A stretch of 64,000 nucleotides of DNA, taken from contig BAEM01000014.1 of the NCBI GenBank assembly GCA_000314955.1, positions 32,363 to 96,362 on the forward strand, given 5' to 3'. The notes under the pieces were generated by a model, which was not told where the DNA came from, did not search any database, and saw only the letters and a list, made by a program, of their open reading frames with translations. The stretch is from Paraglaciecola chathamensis S18K6 (GTDB lineage Bacteria > Pseudomonadota > Gammaproteobacteria > Enterobacterales > Alteromonadaceae). A program made the translations under genes and the position numbers. Positions 34,470-42,825 of the stretch are shown in pieces (positions within the stretch are counted from its first letter, which is position 1; each line of letters starts with the position of its first letter).

Positions 34470-34680
34470 ATCTAAATCTGGATCTAAAGGGGGTAAAAGC
34501 TAGCCCGAGTCTGAAAAAACAGTATAAATAGAGTAAGTTAGATCGCCGCCAGCACAGATGACTTCAACGCTAGAGCGTTATTTGCCATTTACACTTTTTA
34601 ATGCGAGAAAAAGTGCTTTAGGTTGCATTCAAGCTAAAATTTGCTAGGGTTCGCGATTAACGTCAGAGCAGGTAGCAGCA

Positions 34681-35211
34681 ATGAAAAAATACGATGAGTT
34701 ACTAGTGTCACTAAGACGCGTAATACGGGCCATAGACCTCTATTCAAAAAAACTCAGTAAAGAGTCTGGTTTGACTAGTCCTCAGTTGATCGTAATGCAA
34801 GAAATTTACAATAACGATGATGTTATGGTGAAAGACATTGCCAGCCATATCAACTTAAGCTCGGCGACTGTAACCAGCATTCTTGATCGCTTGGAGGCCC
34901 GTGGTTACGTGGTCAGAGAGCGCTCACAAATAGATAAACGCAAAGTCGGCGTTCGTTTAACAGAATCTGGCGCTAGTGCTTTTAATAATGCACCCACCTT
35001 GCTGCAAGAACATTTTATTAACCGCTTTGAGTCATTAGACGAATGGGAACAAACCCAGCTTGTTTCCACCATGCAACGCATCGCAAAAATGATGGACGCC
35101 GAAGCGCTAGATGCCGCGCCTTTATTGCAAGTCGGCCAAATTCACACCTTAAATGCAGCCGGTGAAACCACCGCAAAGCCTTCAAGTAGCGCAGATACAG
35201 CAAAACCGTAA
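34681..35211 (+). CDS. MarR-family regulator, CosR/EctR-like (predicted osmolyte regulator)
   Basis: A 176-residue winged-helix regulator. The MarR domain covers about residues 5-140, with DIASHINLSSATVTSILDRLEARGYVVRERSQIDKRKVGVRLTESG giving the recognition helix, wing and the family DxR motif. The N-terminal LLVSLRRVIRAIDLYSKKLSKESGLTSPQL resembles CosR/EctR proteins that control compatible-solute genes in halophilic and marine bacteria (recalled). It is divergent from the proline transport/synthesis operon, which it probably regulates (inference). The C-terminal ~35 residues are low-complexity. Confidence 0.85.
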   Translation: MKKYDELLVSLRRVIRAIDLYSKKLSKESGLTSPQLIVMQEIYNNDDVMVKDIASHINLSSATVTSILDRLEARGYVVRERSQIDKRKVGVRLTESGASAFNNAPTLLQEHFINRFESLDEWEQTQLVSTMQRIAKMMDAEALDAAPLLQVGQIHTLNAAGETTAKPSSSADTAKP

Positions 35212-35321
35212 CTGAGCCTCACTGAATCAGCACCCGTTATTAGCTAGGCTGGTTAGAACCAACAGGCGTGGATATTAACCAAACGCCGATAATAGCATGT
35301 GTGGACAATAGCCGAACGAGC

Positions 35322-35894
35322 TTAATTAAGCTCGTCGTCTTTCCAATACTTGGTACCTTTTACTGTCGCTTGTAGCGCCAAGCCACTTTCAGTCAATTGA
35401 TAAATGGTGATGTTATCGACGGTCACCTCGCCTCCTTTCGCAGCGCCTTTGTCACCCGCTTTAGCCGCAGCATCAGCTTGAGCACCAAACGCCCAGCCTT
35501 TCTCAACAAATCGCGACATTACGGCTTCGTTGTGAAACACGAACACAACCCGAAAGTCTTTAATTCCTGCTCCGAGCCCTAGGCCTACCTCAGCCATCTT
35601 CATATAGGTTTGTTGGCCTGTTTGGTTGTCGGTTACAACACCATATCCACCGCCAAAACTCGCCAGAATAAGATTAACGTTGGCATTATCAAACACGGCA
35701 TACCCAGGCGCACTATTGATTTGCGATCGCACACTGGGTTTCAAGGCAAATAATTCTGTGAGTACTTTGTCGTTCATTGTTTGTACTGCCTGACGCTTTT
35801 GAGTGACAGTTGCATCGGTAGTGGTAGAACACCCCCCTAACGATATAAGAGAAAGCGTGGCAAAAAGACCAAATAACACTGATTTGTACTGCAT
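35322..35894 (-). CDS. SYLF-domain (YSC84-like) lipoprotein
   Basis: A 190-residue lipoprotein with the signal ending LGGC (lipidated Cys22). The mature part is a SYLF/Ysc84 domain with the expected glycine-rich sequence LASFGGGYGVVTDNQTGQQTYMKMAEVGLGLGAGIKDFRVVFVF. SYLF domains bind phosphoinositides in eukaryotes; in bacteria they are periplasmic lipoproteins of unclear role. AAGGAT precedes the ATG. It has no operon partner. Confidence 0.88.
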   Translation of the reverse strand: MQYKSVLFGLFATLSLISLGGCSTTTDATVTQKRQAVQTMNDKVLTELFALKPSVRSQINSAPGYAVFDNANVNLILASFGGGYGVVTDNQTGQQTYMKMAEVGLGLGAGIKDFRVVFVFHNEAVMSRFVEKGWAFGAQADAAAKAGDKGAAKGGEVTVDNITIYQLTESGLALQATVKGTKYWKDDELN

Positions 35895-36288
35895 GAGTCA
35901 TCCTTAGGAAGCTATTTCACATTTCGTGGCAACACATAGCAAGTACCAAACCACAAACAGCAAACAACTGATAAATATAAGAAAAATTACGCTTACTCTG
36001 GCTATTTAACAATAGGTTCCCCTTGCTTGAGAAGAAAGTCAGCTAAATCGGTAACTTTGTCGCAACGACTAGGTATATTTTTCCCACGTAAACCCTGTCA
36101 GACTGAGAAAATTAAAATTTAAGCATATAAAACAGTTAGTTATGAATGGAACGGATTTTGTATATTTGCACATATCCTATTGCGTAAAGACAAAATTATT
36201 CAATAACAATAACGGTCTTTACGACAATTTTGCTTGAAGCGCTGGTATTACGTGACGCTCTCGCAGTTATATAAAGAGGAATAACAGT
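35895..36288. other. Intergenic region upstream of mlaA with a 9-bp inverted repeat
   Basis: No gene seen. CGTAAAGAC (36183-36191) and GTCTTTACG (36215-36223) form a perfect 9-bp inverted repeat with 23 bp between the arms, flanked by AAAATT/AATTTT. It lies about 65 bp before the mlaA start and could be an operator or a 5' UTR stem. The rest is AT-rich sequence. Confidence 0.45.
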
Positions 36289-37239
36289 TTGCTAACTCAT
36301 CACCTTTTGAAAAAGTTCATTTCAGGGAGTTTACTCAGCGCGTCATTATTCCTGAGCGCATGTAGTACACACTCGCCGCAACAAGCGCCCGAACAGGCCG
36401 AGATTTCTAATAAAGCTGGCAGCGAACTGGTCGTCAATAGTTCACATGGAGAGCAAACCATTGAGCCTACCGTGGTCAGTTATCCAGCACAGAACAATGC
36501 ACAGGGAGTCAGTAACAGTGAGAATATCGCATTCGACGATCCTTTAGAGTTCATCAATCGCCCTATTTTCGCCTTTAACGACAAATTGTTTGAGTACGTA
36601 TTAATTCCAGCTGCAAAAGGCTACACGAATGTGGTTCCCGATCCTGTACGAACCAGTGTTGGTCATTTCTTTGGCAATATTCGCGAGCCCCTTAACGCCC
36701 TTAATCAGTTGTTTCAAGGGGAAGTAAGTGACAGCGGAAAAAGCATTGGTCGCTTCCTTATCAACTCTACCGTCGGGCTACTAGGCTTTTTCGACCCAGC
36801 AACGGCTTGGTTTGAGATAGACGAGAACGTGTCCACAATCAACGACACCTTAGTGAAATATGATGTGGGTTATGGCAGTTATCTCGTGCTCCCAATATTG
36901 GGACAATCGGATCTGCGCAATGGCTTTTCCACCATCACAGAATCCGTATTTCATCCCATTCAATATGCTGCCGAAAGTCCAGAGACTTTATATATTCAAT
37001 CATATGGTGGTTTTCATGCCTTTGCGCCCGAAGCCCCGACCTATGAAGAACTACGTAAAGAAACAGATGATCCTTATGTGTTTTTCCGAAATTTGTACAT
37101 GCAAAGTATGCTGCGTGACCAGCAATACCCAGCAGAAAACCAAGAGCCGCAAAATGTTGAGCCAAGCACGAATGACAACAATGCTACTAGCACACCGTCA
37201 GAGTTAGCAGACGATGCCCCCGCATCGTCACAGGAGTAA
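36289..37239 (+). CDS. mlaA: MlaA/VacJ-family outer-membrane lipoprotein
   Basis: A 316-residue lipoprotein: signal ending LSAC (lipidated Cys25), a ~60-residue low-complexity linker, then the MlaA domain (about 85-280). Family patterns are FDDPLEFINRPIFAFNDKLFEYVLIPAAKGY, HFFGNIREPLNALNQLFQGE, FLINSTVGLLGFFDPA and DVGYGSYLVLPILGQSDLRNG. MlaA extracts misplaced phospholipid from the outer leaflet. The TTG start is chosen because AGAGGA lies 8 nt before it. A Gln/Asn/Ser-rich tail of ~40 residues follows the domain. It is 7 nt from an RND-superfamily gene, not from an Mla ABC transporter. Confidence 0.9.
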   Translation: MLTHHLLKKFISGSLLSASLFLSACSTHSPQQAPEQAEISNKAGSELVVNSSHGEQTIEPTVVSYPAQNNAQGVSNSENIAFDDPLEFINRPIFAFNDKLFEYVLIPAAKGYTNVVPDPVRTSVGHFFGNIREPLNALNQLFQGEVSDSGKSIGRFLINSTVGLLGFFDPATAWFEIDENVSTINDTLVKYDVGYGSYLVLPILGQSDLRNGFSTITESVFHPIQYAAESPETLYIQSYGGFHAFAPEAPTYEELRKETDDPYVFFRNLYMQSMLRDQQYPAENQEPQNVEPSTNDNNATSTPSELADDAPASSQE

Positions 37240-37246
37240 ACACTGA

Positions 37247-39682
37247 ATGAGTAGATTTTTAGCTGACTTTATAATTCGACATGCAAAGCTAATATTATTG
37301 GCTTTTGCCATTTTAGGTGGTTTGGCGGCTTGGTCTGCACAGCAATTTAAAATTGATGCATCGGCAGACACCTTACTTATTAAAAACAATAAGTTATTCG
37401 TTGAAACCCAAGTAGTGAATGAACGGTTCTCCCCGCAAGAATTTATTTTGGTAGCGTACAAGCCGAAAAACCATGCGCTATTCAGTCAACGAACCTTCAA
37501 TGATATTCAGCAGATTTCAAGTGAGCTAACAGCGCTTCCCAGAGTAGGCGAAGTGACCAATATACTAAATGTTCCCCTGTTGACGCTGACGGATGAATTA
37601 GACCCTAACCTTGAGCCAGACCAACTGACATGGCAGGCAAATCGCTATTCTGCTGAAAAAATGCGTGAGGTTTTTACAGACCATCCTCTGTTCACTGATT
37701 TATTAGTCAATCAAGACCAAACCGCCACGGCGATGCAGATTGTCTTTAAACCCAATAAAGAACTGCTTGATATCCAAAGCCAAATAATCGCGATTCAAAA
37801 AAAGATCCTTGATAATGAAGATGGCGAACTGAGTGAGCAAGACGAACAGAAAATAGAGGCCTTAAAGACCAAAGCGCAGCCCATAGAAGAAAAGCTGAAA
37901 GAAACCCGTCAGCAAGAAATTAAGCAAATTTACCAGATCATCAAGCCCTATAAAGACGATTCAGATTTATATTTGGGTGGCGCGTATGTGCTCGGCCAAC
38001 AGATGATCGACATTATTCAAAGCGACTTAACCATTTTTGGTAGCGCCATTGGCTTAGCGATTTGTGTGATCCTGTTCTTATTATTCAGAAAGATTCGCTG
38101 GGTGATTCTGCCTCTTTTATGCTGTGGCTTGAGCGTTATATTAACCGTAGGTTTGTTTGGCTTACTGGATTTGAGAGCGACGGTCATTTCATCAAACTTT
38201 ATCGCCCTGCAACTCATACTGACCTTAGCGGTGGTGGTGCACCTTATTGTAGAGTTTAGGCAAAGGGAAGAAGCCGATGACGAGGCGAGCCAGCAAGCAT
38301 TACTGCGCCAAACGTTTATCAACAAGTTCAAACCTTGCTTATATGCAGGTATTACTACCAGTGTGGGTTTTGCCTCTCTCATATTTAGTGGCATTCAACC
38401 AGTAGTGAGTTTTGGCTGGATGATGATAGTTGCCATGGGTGTCTCTATCTGTGTCAGTTTGCTGTTATTTCCCGCTGTGCTTGCCTCATTTAAGCGTAAA
38501 GGCGATAGTCACGAGAGTCGCTTTAGTCAATATATTGTGTCGGCGATAAGCGGATTTACTCTTAAGTTTCCTACCTTTATTGTACTGACCACATTGGTTG
38601 TTGGTGGCGGAGCGATATTTGGGATCTTGAAACTGGATGTAGAAAACAGTTTTCTAAACTACTTTAAAGAGTCTACTCAGGTACGTACGGAATTAGAGTT
38701 TATCGATCAGGAATTTGGTGGCTCTACTCCGTTAGATTTAATTTATACGATCCCTGAGGACGAGCGTCGTGATGACTTAGTCATGGGCGCTAAAACCATT
38801 CAAACACTGCAAAAAATTCAACATGTTATGCGCCAGTATGACGCAACAGGTAATATTACCTCTGTGGTCAATTTCACCGAGTTAGCCAAAAAAATTAATC
38901 AAGGCAAACCGCTTACAGAATACGAATTGACTGTTATTTATAAATTGCTTGATGAGTCTTTAACGGATCAGCTGCTTGGTGCTTACTTTAACCCAGAAAA
39001 TAATCAGTTGCGCATTAGCACTCGTATTCAAGACAGTACGGAAAACTTTAATCGAGCAGAATTTTTAGAGACCTTTCGTAGCGATTTAGACATGCTTGAT
39101 ATTTCACCTGACAGCTACAGCCTGACTAATCTCTTTGTTCTTTATCAAGATATTTTACAACGCTTATTCGCCTCACAGATAATGACGCTAGGCTTAGTCT
39201 TTTGTGCTCTTTTTGTTGTTTTGTTGGTGATATTCCGCTCGATAAAAGTGGCCTTGATTGCCGTCTTACCGAACATACTGACCACGCTGGTGATCTTAGG
39301 TGTGATGGGCTGGTTGAGCATTCCGCTGGACTTAATGACCATCACCATTTCCGCTATTGCAATGGGTATCGCGGTCGATGACACCATACACTTCGTTCAT
39401 CGCTACTTAGAAGAGTTGAACGGGCGTAATTCGCACAACGATGCAGACAATCAAGCGGCCATTGATAAAACCTTTAAATCGGTAGGTTATGCACTGATTT
39501 ACACCACAACAATTATCGCCATTGGTTTTTCATTGTTGAGCTTTTCCGACTTCGTACCCAGCATTCTGTTTGGCTTACTCACCAGTTTAGCAATGCTACT
39601 GGCGTTTATAACCGACACGACTTTGCTGCCCGTGTTGTTGAAGAAGTTTGTGAAGCGTAAAAGCACGTCACCGGCGTCATAA
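37247..39682 (+). CDS. RND-superfamily exporter, MMPL-type
   Basis: An 811-residue inner-membrane protein with two halves, each holding one helix, a periplasmic loop and a five-helix bundle. The proton-relay motif appears as GIAVDDTIHFVHRYLEE in the second half; the first half has a degenerate counterpart (TLAVVVHLIVEFRQREE). The first loop contains a predicted coiled coil (about 185-225, rich in E/K/Q). The CAGGAG ribosome site overlaps the mlaA stop codon, so the two are translationally coupled. MMPL-type exporters move lipids or hydrophobic molecules; coupling to MlaA suggests lipid traffic (inference). Confidence 0.9.
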   Translation: MSRFLADFIIRHAKLILLAFAILGGLAAWSAQQFKIDASADTLLIKNNKLFVETQVVNERFSPQEFILVAYKPKNHALFSQRTFNDIQQISSELTALPRVGEVTNILNVPLLTLTDELDPNLEPDQLTWQANRYSAEKMREVFTDHPLFTDLLVNQDQTATAMQIVFKPNKELLDIQSQIIAIQKKILDNEDGELSEQDEQKIEALKTKAQPIEEKLKETRQQEIKQIYQIIKPYKDDSDLYLGGAYVLGQQMIDIIQSDLTIFGSAIGLAICVILFLLFRKIRWVILPLLCCGLSVILTVGLFGLLDLRATVISSNFIALQLILTLAVVVHLIVEFRQREEADDEASQQALLRQTFINKFKPCLYAGITTSVGFASLIFSGIQPVVSFGWMMIVAMGVSICVSLLLFPAVLASFKRKGDSHESRFSQYIVSAISGFTLKFPTFIVLTTLVVGGGAIFGILKLDVENSFLNYFKESTQVRTELEFIDQEFGGSTPLDLIYTIPEDERRDDLVMGAKTIQTLQKIQHVMRQYDATGNITSVVNFTELAKKINQGKPLTEYELTVIYKLLDESLTDQLLGAYFNPENNQLRISTRIQDSTENFNRAEFLETFRSDLDMLDISPDSYSLTNLFVLYQDILQRLFASQIMTLGLVFCALFVVLLVIFRSIKVALIAVLPNILTTLVILGVMGWLSIPLDLMTITISAIAMGIAVDDTIHFVHRYLEELNGRNSHNDADNQAAIDKTFKSVGYALIYTTTIIAIGFSLLSFSDFVPSILFGLLTSLAMLLAFITDTTLLPVLLKKFVKRKSTSPAS

Positions 39683-39691
39683 GATAAAAGA

Positions 39692-39713
39692 ATGCACACG
39701 AAACAGTGTGCAT
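39692..39713. terminator. Hairpin after the RND exporter gene
   Basis: ATGCACAC pairs perfectly with GTGTGCAT around GAAACA, 10 bp past the stop. There is no T run, so intrinsic termination is uncertain. Confidence 0.4.
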
Positions 39714-39944
39714 AGCTAAGTACGATCAAAAGTGTCGCAATCTTTCACAAGCTTGTGCACAAAAAAACAACAGCAAAAGATATTAACCATAAAAATCATA
39801 TAGTTAAACATTTGCATAGAAATTGCTTTAAGCATTATATATACAAGCTGCTGACAAGCAGTGTGAAAAAAATTGCTGAATTAGCCTCATGGCAATCGCC
39901 CTACTAACTAGGTCGAAGTAAGTACGCTAATTCTCTACCCCTTT

Positions 39945-40000
39945 CGTTGGGGCCGTGCGTTAAACCACACTTGATACTGCTACTATCTGTGGCCCCAACG
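39945..40000. other. Long-range inverted repeat in the 39.7-40.4 kb intergenic region
   Basis: CGTTGGGGCC (39945-39954) and GGCCCCAACG (39991-40000) match perfectly with a 36-bp loop, which itself contains GTG...CAC pairing. The 687-bp gap from 39683 to 40369 otherwise holds only decayed MITE-like repeats. The stem may be a structured RNA, an attenuator or a remnant of another repeat. Confidence 0.45.
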
Positions 40001-40020
40001 GATTCAATTTAACACCGAAG

Positions 40021-40066
40021 TATGCACCCGCATTAGTAAGTGACGACAGGGAATGCGTCCAGCTAA
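40021..40066 (+). repeat. Decayed MITE-like repeat fragment
   Basis: CCGCATTAGTAAGTGACGACAG and GAATGCGTCCAGC echo the left 60 bp of the full element. It stands directly before a better-preserved fragment, so two insertions or a duplication occurred here. Confidence 0.5.
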
Positions 40067-40081
40067 GGGGCGGGTGAGCAG

Positions 40082-40213
40082 TAATACCAATCCGCATTAA
40101 TAAGTGACCGTCTCAGAATGCGTCCAGCGGTTTTTGATTAAGGCGTCGCTATAAAGTATTGGTTATTCCCTTTCAAATACCGAGAGCGCAGCACAAAGCC
40201 CGCAGGGCATGTA
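40082..40213 (+). repeat. MITE-like repeat, left-half fragment
   Basis: About 132 bp matching the left half of the full copies, from TAATACCAATCCGCATTAAT to GCAGGGCAT, with scattered changes (for example CTATAAAGTATTGG). The right half is missing. Confidence 0.8.
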
Positions 40214-40369
40214 ATACCCAGTCCGTTTAAATTTTTGCTCAGTGGGTAATTCTTTATTGGAATTGTTATAAACACGAAAGAAGCCCTACAAACACAGGCC
40301 GTGCAAGGAACTTAGTTCCCTGGGAATGAACGATTTACCACTGGGAAGACAGCGTTAGTACGCGCTGTT

Positions 40370-42352
40370 TTAGCCTTTAACTAAATCAGTTAAGACCTGT
40401 TTGTTGATGGGTTTTAAGATAAATTTTGAAATATCAGCGTCGGCCATTTCGGCGCTATCGGGCTCTTCGCCGCTTAACAGCACCATCTCAAGCTGTGGTG
40501 CGTTCTTACGTAACTCTTTCGCTAGCTTTAGGCCATTAGCATCCGGTAAGTTTAAATCCATCAGCACTTTACTCCAATCATTGCGCTGACTAAACACGGC
40601 TAAACACTCTTTTCCTGAATGAGCAATATGTACATCTACACCTAAGTTTTCGAGTAACAAGGCTGTGATATCCGCAGCATCGGCGTCATCTTCTACCAAC
40701 AAGATATGCTGTTCACTGGGTTCAGTCGTGCTGCTTAGCTCAATTTGATTATCATCTGGTGATAGCCGTTTTTCTGCTGTACCGGGCTGTAGGTAAGTTC
40801 CTAGTACGACCATTAACGACTCAGGGTTTATCGGCTTTTCAATCACATTAGTGAAGCCTTGATAAATTAACTGATCACGCACGCCTTTCATTGTGGCGGC
40901 TGTCATGGCCACTATCGGAGTATCAATACCATTACTCCTAACGTGTTTAATGGCTTCTGAGCCATCCATAACGGGCATATGAATATCAATTAAAACCAAA
41001 TCATAGGGTGCGCTTTCATTGCGAGCGTCGTTAATCTTATCAATTGCCTCCAAGCCATTTTTGCCGTACTCCACATGCAAGCCCATTCCTGAAAGCATGT
41101 GGCCCACTAGCATCCTGATATCATTCACATCGTCAACCACAAGCACTTTGCCCTGGTAACTTTGGTTATTTACTTCTTTGGCCATTAACGGTTTGCTATC
41201 GAATTTCAACACTTCATAAGGCACTTGGCTAACATCGCCTGTTTCAATATATGCAGTAAAACAGCTGCCCTTGCCAAATTCAGAGGTTAAGCTTACTTCA
41301 CCGCCCATTTTTGACACTAGCTCGTTGCAAATCGCTAACCCTAAGCCGCTACCACCTTGATTCCTTGAGACTACATCCGCGACTTGTTCAAACGGCTTAA
41401 AAATACAACCAATCTGATTTTTGGGAATACCAATGCCGGTATCAGCAACGGTGAAGTACAAGTAATCCGTTTCGTTGCGTTTTTCGCTCCACAAACTAAC
41501 ATTTACACTGCCTTTTTCAGTAAACTTGATAGCGTTACTAATGAGGTTGATAAGCACCTGACGAAAGCGTGTCGCATCAGTGGTGATTTTTAGCGGCAAT
41601 GGCGTGGCTGAACTCACTGTAAGTGTTAGCCCTTTATCCGTAGCGGGGATCGTCATCAGCGCGTACACGTCAGCTATCATGGCGTCGAGGTTGACCTCAC
41701 TGAGGTTCAACTCAAGCTTATCCGCAGCAATTTTGGATAAATCCAACATGTTATTCAGCAAGCTCAATAAATGCTTGCTGTTATTTAATACAATGGATAA
41801 TTCAGACTGGGCTGACTGGCCTACTTTTGAGTCCATCAGTAGTTCGGTATAACCAAGAATCGACGTTAGCGGAGTGCGTAATTCGTGACTAAGGTGGGCT
41901 AAAAATCTATCTTTAGAACGGTTTTCAGCCTCGGCTTTAAGCCGGTCGACCCGTTCTTTTTCAATTTCACGTCGCGCCAGCGCATAGCGTATGGCTCGGG
42001 CAAAACGACTGCTGCTGAGCTCACTTTTTATTATGTAATCAACCGCTCCTGCGTCCAAAGCAGCCATGTCTACTTCTTCATCCGCTTGGCCGGTCAGCAT
42101 AATAATCGGTGAGGTAAACCCTGCTTCTATGCCGAGTTTCAACACAGTTAAACCGTTCTCAGCCCCCAGTTGGTAATCTAACAAGCAAATGTCGTGACGG
42201 TTTTCGGCCATCTTAGCTAACGCATCTTGTTGGTTTGTCACCCAATCAATTTCAAACGCCAAAGTGCTGAATTGCTCAATATAATCACGAGCAAGAATGT
42301 AATCATCTTCATCGTCTTCGACTAGCAATAAGCGTGAAACTAATGGGGACAT
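40370..42352 (-). CDS. Hybrid sensor histidine kinase, REC-HisKA-HATPase-REC-REC
   Basis: A 660-residue cytoplasmic protein with no membrane segment. An N-terminal REC domain (acidic VEDDEDD; acceptor D59 in CLLDYQLG) leads through a short coiled coil to HisKA (LAHLSHELRTPL, H156) and an HATPase (GIGIPKNQIG; GGSGLGLAI; GKGSCFTAYI). Two more REC domains follow, with acceptors in LVLIDIHMPVMDG and KVLMDLNLPDANG. All three receivers keep the aspartate and the acidic pocket. Input must come from phosphotransfer to the N-terminal REC rather than direct sensing. It is the last of five co-oriented signalling genes, 13 nt after a single-REC gene. Confidence 0.92.
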   Translation of the reverse strand: MSPLVSRLLLVEDDEDDYILARDYIEQFSTLAFEIDWVTNQQDALAKMAENRHDICLLDYQLGAENGLTVLKLGIEAGFTSPIIMLTGQADEEVDMAALDAGAVDYIIKSELSSSRFARAIRYALARREIEKERVDRLKAEAENRSKDRFLAHLSHELRTPLTSILGYTELLMDSKVGQSAQSELSIVLNNSKHLLSLLNNMLDLSKIAADKLELNLSEVNLDAMIADVYALMTIPATDKGLTLTVSSATPLPLKITTDATRFRQVLINLISNAIKFTEKGSVNVSLWSEKRNETDYLYFTVADTGIGIPKNQIGCIFKPFEQVADVVSRNQGGSGLGLAICNELVSKMGGEVSLTSEFGKGSCFTAYIETGDVSQVPYEVLKFDSKPLMAKEVNNQSYQGKVLVVDDVNDIRMLVGHMLSGMGLHVEYGKNGLEAIDKINDARNESAPYDLVLIDIHMPVMDGSEAIKHVRSNGIDTPIVAMTAATMKGVRDQLIYQGFTNVIEKPINPESLMVVLGTYLQPGTAEKRLSPDDNQIELSSTTEPSEQHILLVEDDADAADITALLLENLGVDVHIAHSGKECLAVFSQRNDWSKVLMDLNLPDANGLKLAKELRKNAPQLEMVLLSGEEPDSAEMADADISKFILKPINKQVLTDLVKG

Positions 42353-42365
42353 GGGCTGCGTTGCC

Positions 42366-42824
42366 TTAGTTGTTGCTAGTAGGTAGCTCTACAAACTCAA
42401 CCCAGTACTTACCCAAGGCGCTCATCAAAGCGACAAGCCCTTCAAAGGTAACCGGTTTGGTAATATACGAGGCCGCTCCTAAATCGTAGCCTTTTACCAT
42501 GTCTTCTTCTTGCGCTGACGTGGTTAAAATGACGATGGGAATACTACGCAACTCTGGGTCGAGCTTAATTTGCTCGAGCGCTTCACGTCCGTCCATACGC
42601 GGCATGTTTAAATCCAGCAAAATCAACCCTGGTCGCGGGGCCGCATCAGGCTCACTGTATTTACCGTCTTTACGTAGGTATTCTAACAGCTCTACGCCGT
42701 CCTCAACGCAGTGTAGCTCATTTAATACACGACTCTCACGCAATGCATCTTGAGCTAACAGGCGATCATCTTCATCATCGTCAGCCATTAAGATTACGAT
42801 TGGTTTTGCTTTTGAATACGGCAT
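42366..42824 (-). CDS. Single-domain response regulator, Rcp1-like
   Basis: A 152-residue stand-alone receiver. The acidic pocket is MADDDEDD and the acceptor is D71 (LILLDLNMPRMDG); TTSAQEEDMVKGYDLGAASYITKPV supplies the conserved Thr and Lys. The insertion after beta-2 (RKDGKYSEPDAAPRPG) is typical of Rcp1-like regulators that partner phytochrome-type kinases. The ATG at 42824 is 1 nt from the upstream kinase stop and follows GGGAGAG, so translation is coupled. With no output domain it probably relays phosphate between the CHASE3 kinase and the hybrid kinase (inference). Confidence 0.9.
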   Translation of the reverse strand: MPYSKAKPIVILMADDDEDDRLLAQDALRESRVLNELHCVEDGVELLEYLRKDGKYSEPDAAPRPGLILLDLNMPRMDGREALEQIKLDPELRSIPIVILTTSAQEEDMVKGYDLGAASYITKPVTFEGLVALMSALGKYWVEFVELPTSNN

Positions 42825-42825
42825 T

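Noticed and set aside
40213..40240. TAATACCCAGTCCGTTTAAA as a second left end after the fragment at 40082
   Set aside because: Resemblance fades after about 12 bases; too short to call a copy.
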